Source: Xanthocytophaga flava
Lineage (GTDB): Bacteria > Bacteroidota > Bacteroidia > Cytophagales > 172606-1
DNA length: 64,000 nucleotides
Reading direction: 5' to 3'
Assembly (NCBI GenBank): GCA_030068525.1
Contig: JASJOS010000006.1
Span: 310,001 to 374,000 of the forward strand
Below, one piece after another: positions 28,494 through 36,584 of the stretch. Within the stretch, counting starts at the first letter, position 1. The number at the start of each line of letters is the position of its first letter. The notes beneath the pieces were generated by a model. It was not told where the DNA came from. It was given only the letters and a program-made list of their open reading frames with translations, and ran no database searches. The translations under genes and the position numbers were made by a program.

Positions 28494-29018
28494 ATGAAAA
28501 CGACAAAATTAACTTTTTTAGCTGTTCTGATGTGCCTTTTCACAATTAGTTTTACACTGCCAAGTTGTGAGTCTAAAACTGAGAGAGCAGCAGAGAATGT
28601 TGAAGATGAAAAAGAAGATGTACAAGAAGCACAGCGGGATGCACAAGGTAATGTAGCTGAAGAGCAAGCTGAACTAGACAGTGCACGGGTAGATCTTGCT
28701 GAAGCGTGGATGAAAGAAAGAGAAGACATGAGAATGGAACTTCAGGAAGAACGTGTGAAACTGGATACAAAAATCAATGATCTGGAAACAGATATGAAAG
28801 CTGCTAAAGCAGATGCTAAAGAAGATTATCGTAAGGCAATTGCTGATTTGAGAGAAGAACGTCGTGAGATGGATGCTAAAACAGAGCGTCTGCAAAACTC
28901 AACCAAAGCAAATTGGGAAGAAACTAAAGCTGATGTTCGTCAAACTGCTGATCGGGTAGAGGCTAAGCTGAAAAAAGCAGGTAAAGACGTAAAAGATTAC
29001 TTTAAAGGTGATAACTAA
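28494..29018 (+). CDS. Coiled-coil lipoprotein
   Basis: 174 residues. Signal peptide with lipobox LPSC (Cys at about 25), then an almost uninterrupted helical charged region (about 30-160), rich in Glu, Lys, Ala and Arg with heptad-like periodicity (EEQAELDSARVDLAEAWMK), i.e. a long coiled coil. It resembles envelope coiled-coil lipoproteins of the Lpp type in general appearance but with no family match I can name. A strong terminator follows. Confidence 0.75.
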   Translation: MKTTKLTFLAVLMCLFTISFTLPSCESKTERAAENVEDEKEDVQEAQRDAQGNVAEEQAELDSARVDLAEAWMKEREDMRMELQEERVKLDTKINDLETDMKAAKADAKEDYRKAIADLREERREMDAKTERLQNSTKANWEETKADVRQTADRVEAKLKKAGKDVKDYFKGDN

Positions 29019-29041
29019 GCAATCGTTATCTAGTTAAACTG

Positions 29042-29076
29042 ATGCTGACCAGAAACCTGGTCAGCATTTTTTATTT
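29042..29076 (+). terminator. Intrinsic terminator after the coiled-coil lipoprotein
   Basis: ATGCTGACCAG (29042-29052) pairs perfectly with CTGGTCAGCAT (29057-29067) across a 4-base loop; TTTTTTATTTT follows. The esterase gene on the opposite strand ends at 29088. Confidence 0.88.
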
Positions 29077-29087
29077 TCAACACATTC

Positions 29088-29900
29088 TTATTTCGATTTT
29101 TTAGGTGGGTTTAGTACTTCCAAGGCTTTATAAACCGCCTGGTGAAGAATAGTAGCATGGTTAAGATCCGGGAAATAGCCGAAGCTTACTTTTATATTTT
29201 TATTCTTTTGCAAAACTTCCACCAGGTTTTTTGCATCTCCTTCCATAATGGGACCTTCTTTGCCTACTGCTACATAGATATCCATTGGAGAAGCTGAGAA
29301 AATAGGTTTTATTGCCAGTAAGGATTCTTTGTCCCACCACAGGCTAGGACTTACAATAATATACTGAGTAAAAAGATCTGGTTTCTTAAAGACTATTTCA
29401 GTTGCAAGCAAGCCTCCTAATGACTGCCCAATCAGTGTTTTTGACGAGTTTGTACGATAGTTTTTACTGATAAATGGTTGTAGTTCCTTTTCAATAAACC
29501 CTAAAAACTTTTGTGAACCACCCGTAGTTGGAAAATCCTTTTTGTCTTTGGCGATTGTCGTTGGGAAAGTGAAATCGCGTCTTCTGTCTACATTGGCGAT
29601 ACCTACTACTATACTTGGAGGCATCATCTGCATCATGGTGAAAAACTGGACAATCCCACAAATATGAACAAAGTCTTCATTTGCTGAGCCATCTAAGAGA
29701 TACATTACTGGGTAACGAGTTGTATCTTCATTTGAATAGCCTTCAGGTAAATAAATATTTATAATTCTCTTTTCTCCCAGTTGAGAGGACTCTAATTCTA
29801 TAGTTTGTCCCAATACAAAAGGCTTAGGGGTTAAAGAACTATTTTGTGCATGTAACGCAATTGAAAATAGAAAGAAGCTTAATAGGTAGAGTTGTTTCAT
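29088..29900 (-). CDS. Secreted esterase (PF00756, esterase D/IroE-like)
   Basis: 270 residues. Signal peptide (LYLLSFFLFSIALHAQ), then an alpha/beta hydrolase with the nucleophile elbow GQSLGG and a C-terminal His (DLNHATI); RYPVMYLLDGS is typical of the esterase D/IroE/Fes family. An ester substrate in the periplasm or outside is likely; siderophore esters are one possibility by family, but no siderophore genes are here. Confidence 0.88.
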   Translation of the reverse strand: MKQLYLLSFFLFSIALHAQNSSLTPKPFVLGQTIELESSQLGEKRIINIYLPEGYSNEDTTRYPVMYLLDGSANEDFVHICGIVQFFTMMQMMPPSIVVGIANVDRRRDFTFPTTIAKDKKDFPTTGGSQKFLGFIEKELQPFISKNYRTNSSKTLIGQSLGGLLATEIVFKKPDLFTQYIIVSPSLWWDKESLLAIKPIFSASPMDIYVAVGKEGPIMEGDAKNLVEVLQKNKNIKVSFGYFPDLNHATILHQAVYKALEVLNPPKKSK

Positions 29901-29991
29901 AGAGAATCAGTATAGAAATCAAGTGTTTAAACAAATGTATCATTTTTTGTGAATGGACAGTAATGACCTTTTGTCAAACTGTTAGAGCTAT

Positions 29992-30021
29992 CTTCTGCTA
30001 AATAGACTTCTGCTAAATAGA
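29992..30021. repeat. Perfect tandem 15-bp duplication
   Basis: CTTCTGCTAAATAGA occurs twice head to tail (29992-30006 and 30007-30021) with no mismatch, 42 bases before a -7 box of the SnoaL-ABM gene. A recent slippage duplication, or a doubled regulatory site. Confidence 0.8.
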
Positions 30022-30062
30022 AAAACAATGATTTTTTACAATTTTCTGCTTCTCTGCCCCGG

Positions 30063-30070
30063 TACTTTTG
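30063..30070 (+). promoter_or_regulatory. Candidate -7 box for the SnoaL-ABM gene
   Basis: TACTTTTG fits TAnnTTTG and lies 25 bases before the ATG at 30095. There is no well placed TTG, so only this half of the promoter is supported. Confidence 0.4.
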
Positions 30071-30094
30071 TCATAGAAACAAGCCAATAGTATC

Positions 30095-30973
30095 ATGAAA
30101 AATAACCAAATATGGATCTGCCTGCTTGGCACTACGTTGCTAACAGGGATAAGCACAGAAGCTCAATCCCTATCAAAAAAATCAATTAAACATACCAAAA
30201 ACAAGGAAGTTTCTATGACTACATCTGCAGCAAACAAAGAAGTGATACAAAGTTTGTATGAACAGGGCCTTAACCAGCAAAATCGTCAGCTATTGACATC
30301 ATTGGTATCAAATGAATATATAGCTACAAGTGGGAAAAGAGGAATTGACGGGTTTGAAGAATCTATTGTAGCTTTACTTAAAGCTTTTCCGGATGCAAAG
30401 TGGAAAATAATTGACCTGATCAGTGAAGACGACAAAGTGGTAGTCCGTCAATCTGTGCATGGTACACAAACTGCTCAATTCCAGAATATAAAACCAACCC
30501 GTAAAACCATTGAAACAAATGCTATCGCCATTTATCAACTGAAAGATGGAAAGATTATTAGCAGCCAGATATTGACAGATAGACTGGAATTCCTACAACA
30601 GTTAGGTGTATTGCCTGTTGAACTTTCAACTGTATCTGTAAAAGCTAAAAATGAACAGCAAGTTACTTTTATAGATAAATTTTTTGTCCCTAAGGCTGCT
30701 AAGGAGGAGTTTCATCAAAGAGTAACTATCAACCGAAACTTTATCAAGACACTACCTGGATTTGTAAAGGACATTGTGTATGAACACACGGATGAAAATG
30801 GAAATCTTACGTGTATTACTATGGCAACTTGGGAAAGTCAGCAGGCACTGGAACATGCCAAACAGACTGTACAGGCAGAATATACAAAAGAGGGATTTAA
30901 CCCATCCGAAATGTTGACACGTTTGGGGATTACTATGGATAGATCTATTTATCAGGAAGTAGAAAGTAATTAA
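30095..30973 (+). CDS. Secreted SnoaL-like plus antibiotic-biosynthesis-monooxygenase (ABM) fusion
   Basis: 292 residues. An N-terminal signal (WICLLGTTLLTGISTEAQ) leads into a SnoaL-like ester-cyclase domain (about 45-175, with KPTRKTIETNAIAIYQLKDGKI) and a C-terminal ABM ferredoxin-like domain (about 188-285, FHQRVTINRNFIKTLPGFV and ATWESQQALEHAKQ). Both are small-molecule folds usually found as separate proteins; the combination plus a signal is unusual. No catalytic residue assignment is possible. Preceded by a tandem 15-bp duplication. Confidence 0.8.
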   Translation: MKNNQIWICLLGTTLLTGISTEAQSLSKKSIKHTKNKEVSMTTSAANKEVIQSLYEQGLNQQNRQLLTSLVSNEYIATSGKRGIDGFEESIVALLKAFPDAKWKIIDLISEDDKVVVRQSVHGTQTAQFQNIKPTRKTIETNAIAIYQLKDGKIISSQILTDRLEFLQQLGVLPVELSTVSVKAKNEQQVTFIDKFFVPKAAKEEFHQRVTINRNFIKTLPGFVKDIVYEHTDENGNLTCITMATWESQQALEHAKQTVQAEYTKEGFNPSEMLTRLGITMDRSIYQEVESN

Positions 30974-31045
30974 ACCAGAGGAGTAGGTTCTTATCTAGTT
31001 CCAGATATTTTGTGACGGTTTTATCAATAAAGAAACCTCACCCTC

Positions 31046-31158
31046 TGTCCTTCTGAAAGAACCTTGTGGCAAGGTTAGTAGCCTTTCCGATTGGAAAATA
31101 CTTTTTTCTCACAAACCAAACAGGGCTCTATTTGTCAAAAGTTTCTTTCAGACGGACA
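31046..31158. repeat. Inverted-repeat element with two internal hairpins
   Basis: Arms TGTCCTTCTGAAAGAACC (31046-31063) and its near complement at 31141-31158 match at 16 of 18 positions. Inside lie two hairpins, AACCTTG-tgg-CAAGGTT (31060-31076, overlapping the left arm by four bases) and TTTCC-gatt-GGAAA (31084-31097). The 113-bp unit folds into a clover-like form. It lies between convergent genes (stop 30973; stop 31510). It could be a small mobile-repeat relic, a structured RNA or an elaborate terminator. Confidence 0.6.
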
Positions 31159-31181
31159 AAAAAGTAGTAATACAAGGCAAA

Positions 31182-31492
31182 ATATTCAAAAGATGGTCAA
31201 CACCGATGATTGACCGGAACTATGGTCAAAATGGTAATCGAAGACCGAGTGATCGGGCAACTATTCAACAAGGTGAGTGAACAGAAATCGAATCACTTTG
31301 CTAAATGACCAGAACTCTGTTCACTTTTTTGTTTTGACCATTTTTCCAGTCACTTTTCAGAAATATTCGAACTCTGTTCATTTTTATCTTTGACTGGAAG
31401 TATGGTCACTTTGCCTAATGACCATACTTCCAGTCGTTTTTACCGGTGACTGATATTCCGGTCATAACTGAAAACTATCCAAATGTCAGTCA
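31182..31492. repeat. Array of degenerate 18-bp palindromic units, 28-bp period
   Basis: Units of 18 bp start at 31182, 31211, 31250, 31278, 31306, 31335, 31363, 31391, 31419 and 31447, with a marginal one at 31475. Spacing is 28 or 29 except one 39. The core is TGAC-N10-GTCA, e.g. TGACTGGAAGTATGGTCA (31391) and TGACCGGAACTATGGTCA (31211); some units are inverted. Spacers are 10-11 bp and partly conserved (CTTTGCCTAA, CTTTGCTAAA). Units 31391 and 31419 form a 17-bp perfect inverted repeat. No ORF spans the array. Confidence 0.75.
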
Positions 31493-31509
31493 AACAATTG
31501 TTCTATAAA

Positions 31510-32304
31510 TTATTGTCCTTGAAGAGTCAACGTAATACCTAATCGGAAGGTAATCTGTTCAATATAAGACTGATATACATTGCCTACATGGTGCTCGTGA
31601 ACGACCTGGCTTTGGGTATTGATAAATCGGGCAGTATAGGGAGTCGATCCATCTGCATTCGTTACCGGATGGTGATGATTTACCGGATCGGGATCTGCAG
31701 GGATATTGACATTCATATATCGTACAGACCCACCCTTTGTGTAATCTGCGGATAGATCTATCCAGAATCTTTCTGGAATTGTTTTCTTAAATACTGTACT
31801 TATATCCCATCGAACACCAGCCCCCAAGGTAGCAGCAAAGGCTCCATCCTTCAAAAGTGAAGTGTTTTCCAAAGGCTTACATCCATCTGTATCCTGAGGG
31901 TCAGGGATACTTAGATTTGTCCAGTAGTGGAAATATCCTCCCTTAGCCTGTATATAAGGAATTATTCCACCTGTTTGTACAAGATTTACCCTACCCACCA
32001 GCATAAATGAACTAAAGCTATTGTTAACATTGACATCTACCTCAGTAGAAGACCCATCACTGAACTGATACCTCTGATGTGTTTTCTGACTACCATAGCC
32101 ATTGATCCCTATTTCTGCACCTACAGAAAAAGGGGTATTAGGTAGTCTGTACATACCTTGGAGATTTAGCCCACCAGCATGTTTAATATACTTTCCCATG
32201 ACACCCTGAGGGCGTGAATAATTTCCTTGTAACGACCATTCCATCTGAGCTGATGCAAATTGAAAAATGGCCAGAAAGAAAATAAGTAAAAATGGTTCTT
32301 TCAT
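31510..32304 (-). CDS. Outer-membrane beta-barrel protein
   Basis: 264 residues from the ATG at 32304, which gives a clean signal peptide (MKEPFLLIFFLAIFQFASAQ); the longer frame starting 26 residues upstream is rejected. The mature part consists of alternating amphipathic strands (YIQAKGGYFHYWTN; FRLGITLTLQGQ at the end), an OmpA/OprF-like small barrel pattern. The C-terminal residue is Gln rather than Phe. Its stop lies 45 bases from the last strong unit of the 28-bp array. Confidence 0.75.
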   Translation of the reverse strand: MKEPFLLIFFLAIFQFASAQMEWSLQGNYSRPQGVMGKYIKHAGGLNLQGMYRLPNTPFSVGAEIGINGYGSQKTHQRYQFSDGSSTEVDVNVNNSFSSFMLVGRVNLVQTGGIIPYIQAKGGYFHYWTNLSIPDPQDTDGCKPLENTSLLKDGAFAATLGAGVRWDISTVFKKTIPERFWIDLSADYTKGGSVRYMNVNIPADPDPVNHHHPVTNADGSTPYTARFINTQSQVVHEHHVGNVYQSYIEQITFRLGITLTLQGQ

Positions 32305-32503
32305 AGTATGCAAGTAGTTGGGTTGAAAGATAAGATATTGTAAGAGAGGGAATTGTGATGCAATCTTCAGAGCAAAATTCATGCTGAACTTATGTGGATA
32401 TACTTCCTTATATGAGATTTAGTTATATTTACTAGATCTTTTACTGGCAATACCTATTTTATTTAGATTGTAGATAAGGCTAACGCAAAAACTTATTGTT
32501 GGT

Positions 32504-33019
32504 ATGAAGAAAGAATCGTTTAAAACCTGGTGTTTCCGTTTGTTTATGAACTGGTATCCTATGTACATGGGTACAGGCGGTAAGATACTGCGTATCTCGG
32601 GTGACTGGCAGGAAGTCAAGGTTCGTTTGCGTCGTAGTTTGTGGACATACAATTATGTAGGGACCATATTTGGCGGAAGCTATTTCAGTGCTTCGGACCC
32701 TTTTTATATGCTTATGTTGCTTCATAATCTAGGTAAAGGATTTGTTGTATGGGATAAATCGGCTAGTATACGTTTTAAAAAGCCCGGCAAAACCACTCTA
32801 TATGCTGACTTTGTACTCACACCTGCTATTTTAGCTGAGATCCAGCAACAGATACTTATTTCAGGTGAGATAGATTACTCATTTGTTGTACACTGGAAAG
32901 ACAAAACCGGTAAGGTCTATGCAGAAATAGAAAGAACTGTATATATTGCCGATAAACAGCATTACCTAAAAAAACAGGCTGCCCGTCAGCTTTCTGCTCA
33001 TGAAAATCCAAATTCGTGA
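32504..33019 (+). CDS. DUF4442 (hotdog-fold, thioesterase-like) protein
   Basis: 171 residues. RISGDWQEVKVRLRRSLWTYNYVGTIFGGS-type pattern (positions about 30-58) and DPFYMLMLLHNLGKGFVVWDK are the DUF4442 signature; the fold is a hotdog thioesterase relative. No clear active-site Asp/Glu assignment. It heads a run of four co-directional small genes and overlaps the GNAT gene by 20 bases. Confidence 0.85.
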   Translation: MKKESFKTWCFRLFMNWYPMYMGTGGKILRISGDWQEVKVRLRRSLWTYNYVGTIFGGSYFSASDPFYMLMLLHNLGKGFVVWDKSASIRFKKPGKTTLYADFVLTPAILAEIQQQILISGEIDYSFVVHWKDKTGKVYAEIERTVYIADKQHYLKKQAARQLSAHENPNS

Positions 33020-33440
33020 AGGTACCATAGATGAAGTGCTTTCCGTTTATCAATCCATTCCTGAATTTCAGAATGCTCCAGCCAAAAAGGCCTATGAACA
33101 GCGTTTGTTTCATTCTAACCGATATCTGATCCTGATAGCCTGCAATTATACACAGCCTATTGGCTTTAAAGTAGGATATGAAAAGGATGCAGATGGTTCG
33201 TTTTACAGTTGGATGGGGGGAGTTGCCAACGAATACCGCCGACATGGTGTTGCCGGGCAATTGATGGATGTAATGATACAGTGGGCGAAAGAGCAGGGAT
33301 ATACAACTCTTCGTTTTAAAACACGTAATTGCTTCAAACCTATGCTGATCTTTGGAATAAAACGTGGATTTGATATTTATGGTATTGAACCCAGAGAGAC
33401 ACTGGATGACTATAGAATTTTACTGGAAAAGAAATTGTAG
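33000..33440 (+). CDS. GNAT family N-acetyltransferase
   Basis: 146 residues. The acetyl-CoA-binding segment NEYRRHGVAGQLMDVMIQWAKEQGY (about 79-103) is the GNAT motif A pattern, with a following strand-helix LRFKTRNCFKPML. The acetyl acceptor is unknown. The start ATG at 33000 lies inside the DUF4442 gene, so translation is coupled. Confidence 0.88.
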   Translation: MKIQIREGTIDEVLSVYQSIPEFQNAPAKKAYEQRLFHSNRYLILIACNYTQPIGFKVGYEKDADGSFYSWMGGVANEYRRHGVAGQLMDVMIQWAKEQGYTTLRFKTRNCFKPMLIFGIKRGFDIYGIEPRETLDDYRILLEKKL

Positions 33441-33458
33441 AAGCAAACCATACTTTAC

Positions 33459-33938
33459 ATGAATCAAAACCAACAAGTTATAGAGACCTTATATTCTTCT
33501 TTTTCCAGAAAAGATTATAGAGGTATGGCAGCCTGTTATCATCCGGATGCTACCTTTACAGATGAAGCTTTTAATCTGAAGTCAGCAAAGGAGATTGCTG
33601 CTATGTGGCATATGTTGATTGAGTCCGGAAAAGATATGCGCATGGAGTATAGAGATATTGAGGCTGATCAACAGATAGGGAAGGCACATTGGGAAGCCTA
33701 CTACAGTTTTTCCAGAACAGGAAACAAAGTGCATAATATCATTGATGCTACCTTTGAGTTTAAAGATGGCAAGATTATCAGGCATCGGGATTACTTCAAC
33801 TTCTGGCGATGGGCTGGCATGGCTTTGGGGATGCCTGGGAAACTTTTGGGATGGACTCCACTAATCAGGAATAAAGTACAGAAAACAGCCCGGGAAAATC
33901 TGGATAAATTTATAGCCAAACATCCTGAATATTCATGA
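33459..33938 (+). CDS. NTF2/SnoaL-like protein
   Basis: 159 residues, a compact alpha+beta NTF2-like fold: N-terminal helices (QQVIETLYSSFSRKDYRGMAAC), YHPDATFTDEAFNL, and strands ending in FEFKDGKIIRHRDYFNFWRW. Such proteins bind or isomerise small molecules; the substrate is unknown. It follows the GNAT gene by 18 bases and precedes a second NTF2-like gene by 43 bases, part of the same apparent operon. Confidence 0.85.
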   Translation: MNQNQQVIETLYSSFSRKDYRGMAACYHPDATFTDEAFNLKSAKEIAAMWHMLIESGKDMRMEYRDIEADQQIGKAHWEAYYSFSRTGNKVHNIIDATFEFKDGKIIRHRDYFNFWRWAGMALGMPGKLLGWTPLIRNKVQKTARENLDKFIAKHPEYS

Positions 33939-33981
33939 ACTTTGGACTCTTCCATTTTTTGTTTTATAACCATGCTAAACT

Positions 33982-34431
33982 ATGACTGATTATTTAGAAG
34001 TAGTAAATGTTGTCCAGAATATCTTTATTGGGGCAGATGAACGAGACTGGCAAATGGTGCATGCTTCATTTGCGCCCAGAGTGCTGTTGGATTATACATC
34101 TATGACAGGAGGTAAACCAACAGAACTGGTACCAGAACAAATCATTGATGCCTGGAAAGCTTTGTTACCCGGTTTTCAGGCTACACATCATCAGTTGGGA
34201 AATTTTAAAACAGTCATCCAGGAGAATAAGGCGGAAGTGTTTTGTTATGGTACGGCAACCCATTATCTACCCAATCCCAGTAATCAGCATGTATGGACAG
34301 TAGTTGGGACTTACTTGTTTCAACTGATTAAGAAAGACAATGAGTGGAAGGTGAGCAGAATGAAATTTAACTTTAAATACCAGGATGGCAATCTGGAATT
34401 ACCAAAACTGGCAACCGAAAAAGTAAAATGA
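33982..34431 (+). CDS. SnoaL-like nuclear transport factor 2 family protein
   Basis: 149 residues. SnoaL-type domain with DERDWQMVHASFAPRVLLDYTSM and a helix/strand series ending FKYQDGNLELP. It is only distantly related to the preceding NTF2-like gene. No catalytic residues can be read. It is the last gene of the four-gene run and is followed four bases later by a bidirectional terminator-like hairpin. Confidence 0.82.
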   Translation: MTDYLEVVNVVQNIFIGADERDWQMVHASFAPRVLLDYTSMTGGKPTELVPEQIIDAWKALLPGFQATHHQLGNFKTVIQENKAEVFCYGTATHYLPNPSNQHVWTVVGTYLFQLIKKDNEWKVSRMKFNFKYQDGNLELPKLATEKVK

Positions 34432-34434
34432 TAA

Positions 34435-34473
34435 AATCCATCCAGCAGAGTGCTAACTATTACTGGATGGATT
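34435..34473. terminator. Terminator-like hairpin between convergent genes
   Basis: AATCCATCCAG (34435-34445) pairs perfectly with CTGGATGGATT (34463-34473). T-rich sequence follows on the minus strand (TTTTATCATTTTA) and weakly on the plus. It separates the small-gene operon from the convergent outer-membrane gene. Confidence 0.6.
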
Positions 34474-34492
34474 TATAGCTACCTATATAGCA

Positions 34493-35884
34493 TCAATGAT
34501 GCATAGAATGTTTATTCATCCTAAGCAGAGAAGGCGTGAGACGTATATATACCTGTGCTGAAAGCGGTGTCTTCCCATAGATACTTTCCAGTGTTTTTTC
34601 TGGCATATAAAGTGATCCCTGTAAACCTGCGTTCACATTGGTATGCAGAAATGTATATACAGTGTAACTAACTCCAAGAGTAATAGCATGTACATTAAAG
34701 CGTTGATCTGCTAATATGGGGTCTCCGGAATCTACATCTAAACCAAGTTCTTCTGACGATTTTTGTACAAATTCATAACGCCCATAGGTTGCAAAACGAT
34801 TGAGTTGTAAATTGCTCTCTGCCAGTACAGAGTGCTCTTTATGATGACCTCCCGCATCATTAAGCCCCCATACCAGGGATGAGGTCCAATGGCTGTTGGA
34901 ATTCAGCATTTTGCTATGAATAACAGAGGTTGTAGTCCGTTTAATGTCTTCTGACGGATGTAATTGTTCCGGACTTTTAATCCAGCCCTGTGAAAATTGC
35001 AGAGCAAAATTAGCCGTTGGGTTCAAGGAAATCCGATAGCTGTAGCTATCAAACCGGGGTTTATCAAAGTCATACCGATGTTCGTCTGGTTCACGACCTG
35101 TGAAACTGGAGCCTTCTACTTTGAACATCTTGTATCTGAATCCTACCGTTGCTACTCCAAATACAATGTGTGTTGCGTCTTGCCAGTGGTGACTCAGCGG
35201 TGCATCCGGATTATTAAAAGCAGAAATACGGTGCATAAAAGCTGTTGGTCCAATAGCAGGTTCGCCCGGATATCCAATATAACCAAACACATCCATATCC
35301 TTATTAATCATATGCGTATAACCTACACTTACCTCAGAAAACAAATCATGCGGATGTTGCCTGTCAATCAGTGGTTTCCCTTGATACGATTCACCAGACT
35401 GAAAGAGTAGGGGATAGCCGTCATTTCCGAGAGTTAAAGCATCTAGTGACATCATGAGATGGAGAGACAGCAATCCTCTTTTGCCTATTTCACGTTGAGC
35501 CATGCCCATAAACCAGTTAGGTGCATCAAACTTTTTGCCTCCCCGACGATAATCATTGTTCAGATTCTGCCAGTTCTGACGCAGGAAAATGCTCCCATGT
35601 ACCATATAACTCCATTTGTGGGAATGTTTCATATAGGCATATAGTGGCGTTGCATCTGGGAGCCAGGAGGTACCTGAACCATTTCGGTTCATGGGAAGGT
35701 TTCTGGAAAACGAATGTGTCATGACTGGCATGTCTTCATGATGCATATGCTCTGTATAGGCGGAATCTTTTTGACTATTTGATGTGCTATCATGTTTCAT
35801 TCCTTCCATGTTGTGATGTTCATGTTGGGCAATAGCAGGATAGATGCTGAAAGTCAGCATTAGCATAAAAAATATTATTTTCAT
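34493..35884 (-). CDS. His/Met-rich outer-membrane protein of the copper locus
   Basis: 463 residues. Signal peptide (MKIIFFMLMLTFSIYPAIAQ), then a His- and Met-rich leader (HEHHNMEGMKHDS and EHMHHEDMPVMTHSF, within about 21-60) suited to Cu(I)/Cu(II) binding, then about 390 residues of barrel-like strands. It ends with HSMHH. It lies last in a minus-strand group with CopZ-like and Cys-rich genes. A role in copper export or sequestration at the outer membrane is inferred from the metal-binding segments and the neighbours. Confidence 0.7.
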   Translation of the reverse strand: MKIIFFMLMLTFSIYPAIAQHEHHNMEGMKHDSTSNSQKDSAYTEHMHHEDMPVMTHSFSRNLPMNRNGSGTSWLPDATPLYAYMKHSHKWSYMVHGSIFLRQNWQNLNNDYRRGGKKFDAPNWFMGMAQREIGKRGLLSLHLMMSLDALTLGNDGYPLLFQSGESYQGKPLIDRQHPHDLFSEVSVGYTHMINKDMDVFGYIGYPGEPAIGPTAFMHRISAFNNPDAPLSHHWQDATHIVFGVATVGFRYKMFKVEGSSFTGREPDEHRYDFDKPRFDSYSYRISLNPTANFALQFSQGWIKSPEQLHPSEDIKRTTTSVIHSKMLNSNSHWTSSLVWGLNDAGGHHKEHSVLAESNLQLNRFATYGRYEFVQKSSEELGLDVDSGDPILADQRFNVHAITLGVSYTVYTFLHTNVNAGLQGSLYMPEKTLESIYGKTPLSAQVYIRLTPSLLRMNKHSMHH

Positions 35885-35991
35885 ATCAAGGGTATTAAAT
35901 GGTGTTGAAGATCTGATTAGAATAGAAGCAATCCAATAGTTTATAGAACAGCTTCATAGAATAAAAAATTGGGTCTCTGTCAGAGCAAGTA

Positions 35992-36324
35992 TCAGATAAT
36001 CAGCTTCCTGTATTGGAGATACAAAGGAAGAGGAGGTATTTTCAATTTTGCAGCAAAAAGAAAGAATGTACTATAGTCAGCAAGTGGAAATGCTGAATAA
36101 AAAAGTGAATAAAACGTACTGACTACATTTTTCTCTGAACGGGTTTTACACGATTGACTATGTGAAGTTAACTGCCACAAAGCTGATAAACTGTAGCAAT
36201 CCTTAGTGGTTGAGTGACACGTTTGTTGTGTATGGCATGGACATTCTCTGGTACAAGTCTTCTGTGTTTCGGCTGGGAGCAGGAACGAGAGAAGAATCAA
36301 TACCAGAGATGCTATGTTTTTCAT
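35992..36324 (-). CDS. Small Cys-rich secreted protein
   Basis: 110 residues. A signal peptide (MKNIASLVLILLSFLLPA) precedes a Cys-rich head (TCTRECPCHTQQTCH, about 23-37, and two more Cys), then hydrophobic aromatic segments to the end (FYSLFYSAFPLADYSTFFLF; PPLPLYLQYRKL). Metal binding in the periplasm is plausible given five or more Cys and the copper-gene context. No family is certain; a resemblance to small proteins of metal-efflux operons (DUF6660-type) is only a guess. Confidence 0.5.
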   Translation of the reverse strand: MKNIASLVLILLSFLLPAETQKTCTRECPCHTQQTCHSTTKDCYSLSALWQLTSHSQSCKTRSEKNVVSTFYSLFYSAFPLADYSTFFLFAAKLKIPPLPLYLQYRKLII

Positions 36325-36352
36325 ATGGAGTGGTTTTTACAATTTTCTTATT

Positions 36353-36562
36353 TTATATGGTCTCGCCTTTATATCCGGCTTTTCCAAGAGCTTCTGATAC
36401 TTCTTCTGCCTTCACATTTTCTGTTTTTACTTCTAACACCTTGTCTGGACTTGTCAGATCTACTTTCCAGTGGTCTATGCCTTGTACTGCATTCAGGTGT
36501 GGAGTTACTTTGGCTATACAGCCATCACATTTGATATTAGTTTTAAATTTTAGTGTCTTCAT
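36353..36562 (-). CDS. CopZ-like heavy-metal-associated protein
   Basis: 69 residues, a single HMA domain with the metal-binding CxxC as CDGC (C12 and C15) in the usual loop (FKTNIKCDGCIAKV), and the family strand/helix order. It is a cytoplasmic copper chaperone that would pass Cu(I) to CopA. Separate from copA: the CDF gene lies between, with a 103-base promoter region upstream of this gene (36563-36665). Confidence 0.9.
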   Translation of the reverse strand: MKTLKFKTNIKCDGCIAKVTPHLNAVQGIDHWKVDLTSPDKVLEVKTENVKAEEVSEALGKAGYKGETI

Positions 36563-36584
36563 AACTTTAGTGAATTTTATACTA

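Noticed and set aside
31182-31492. CRISPR array
   Set aside because: Units are only 18 bp and vary in sequence while the 10-bp spacers are partly conserved, the opposite of a CRISPR; no cas genes are present.
34997-35410. 137-residue open frame on the plus strand
   Set aside because: Antisense to the His/Met-rich outer-membrane gene, Cys/His content explained by the reverse of that sequence.
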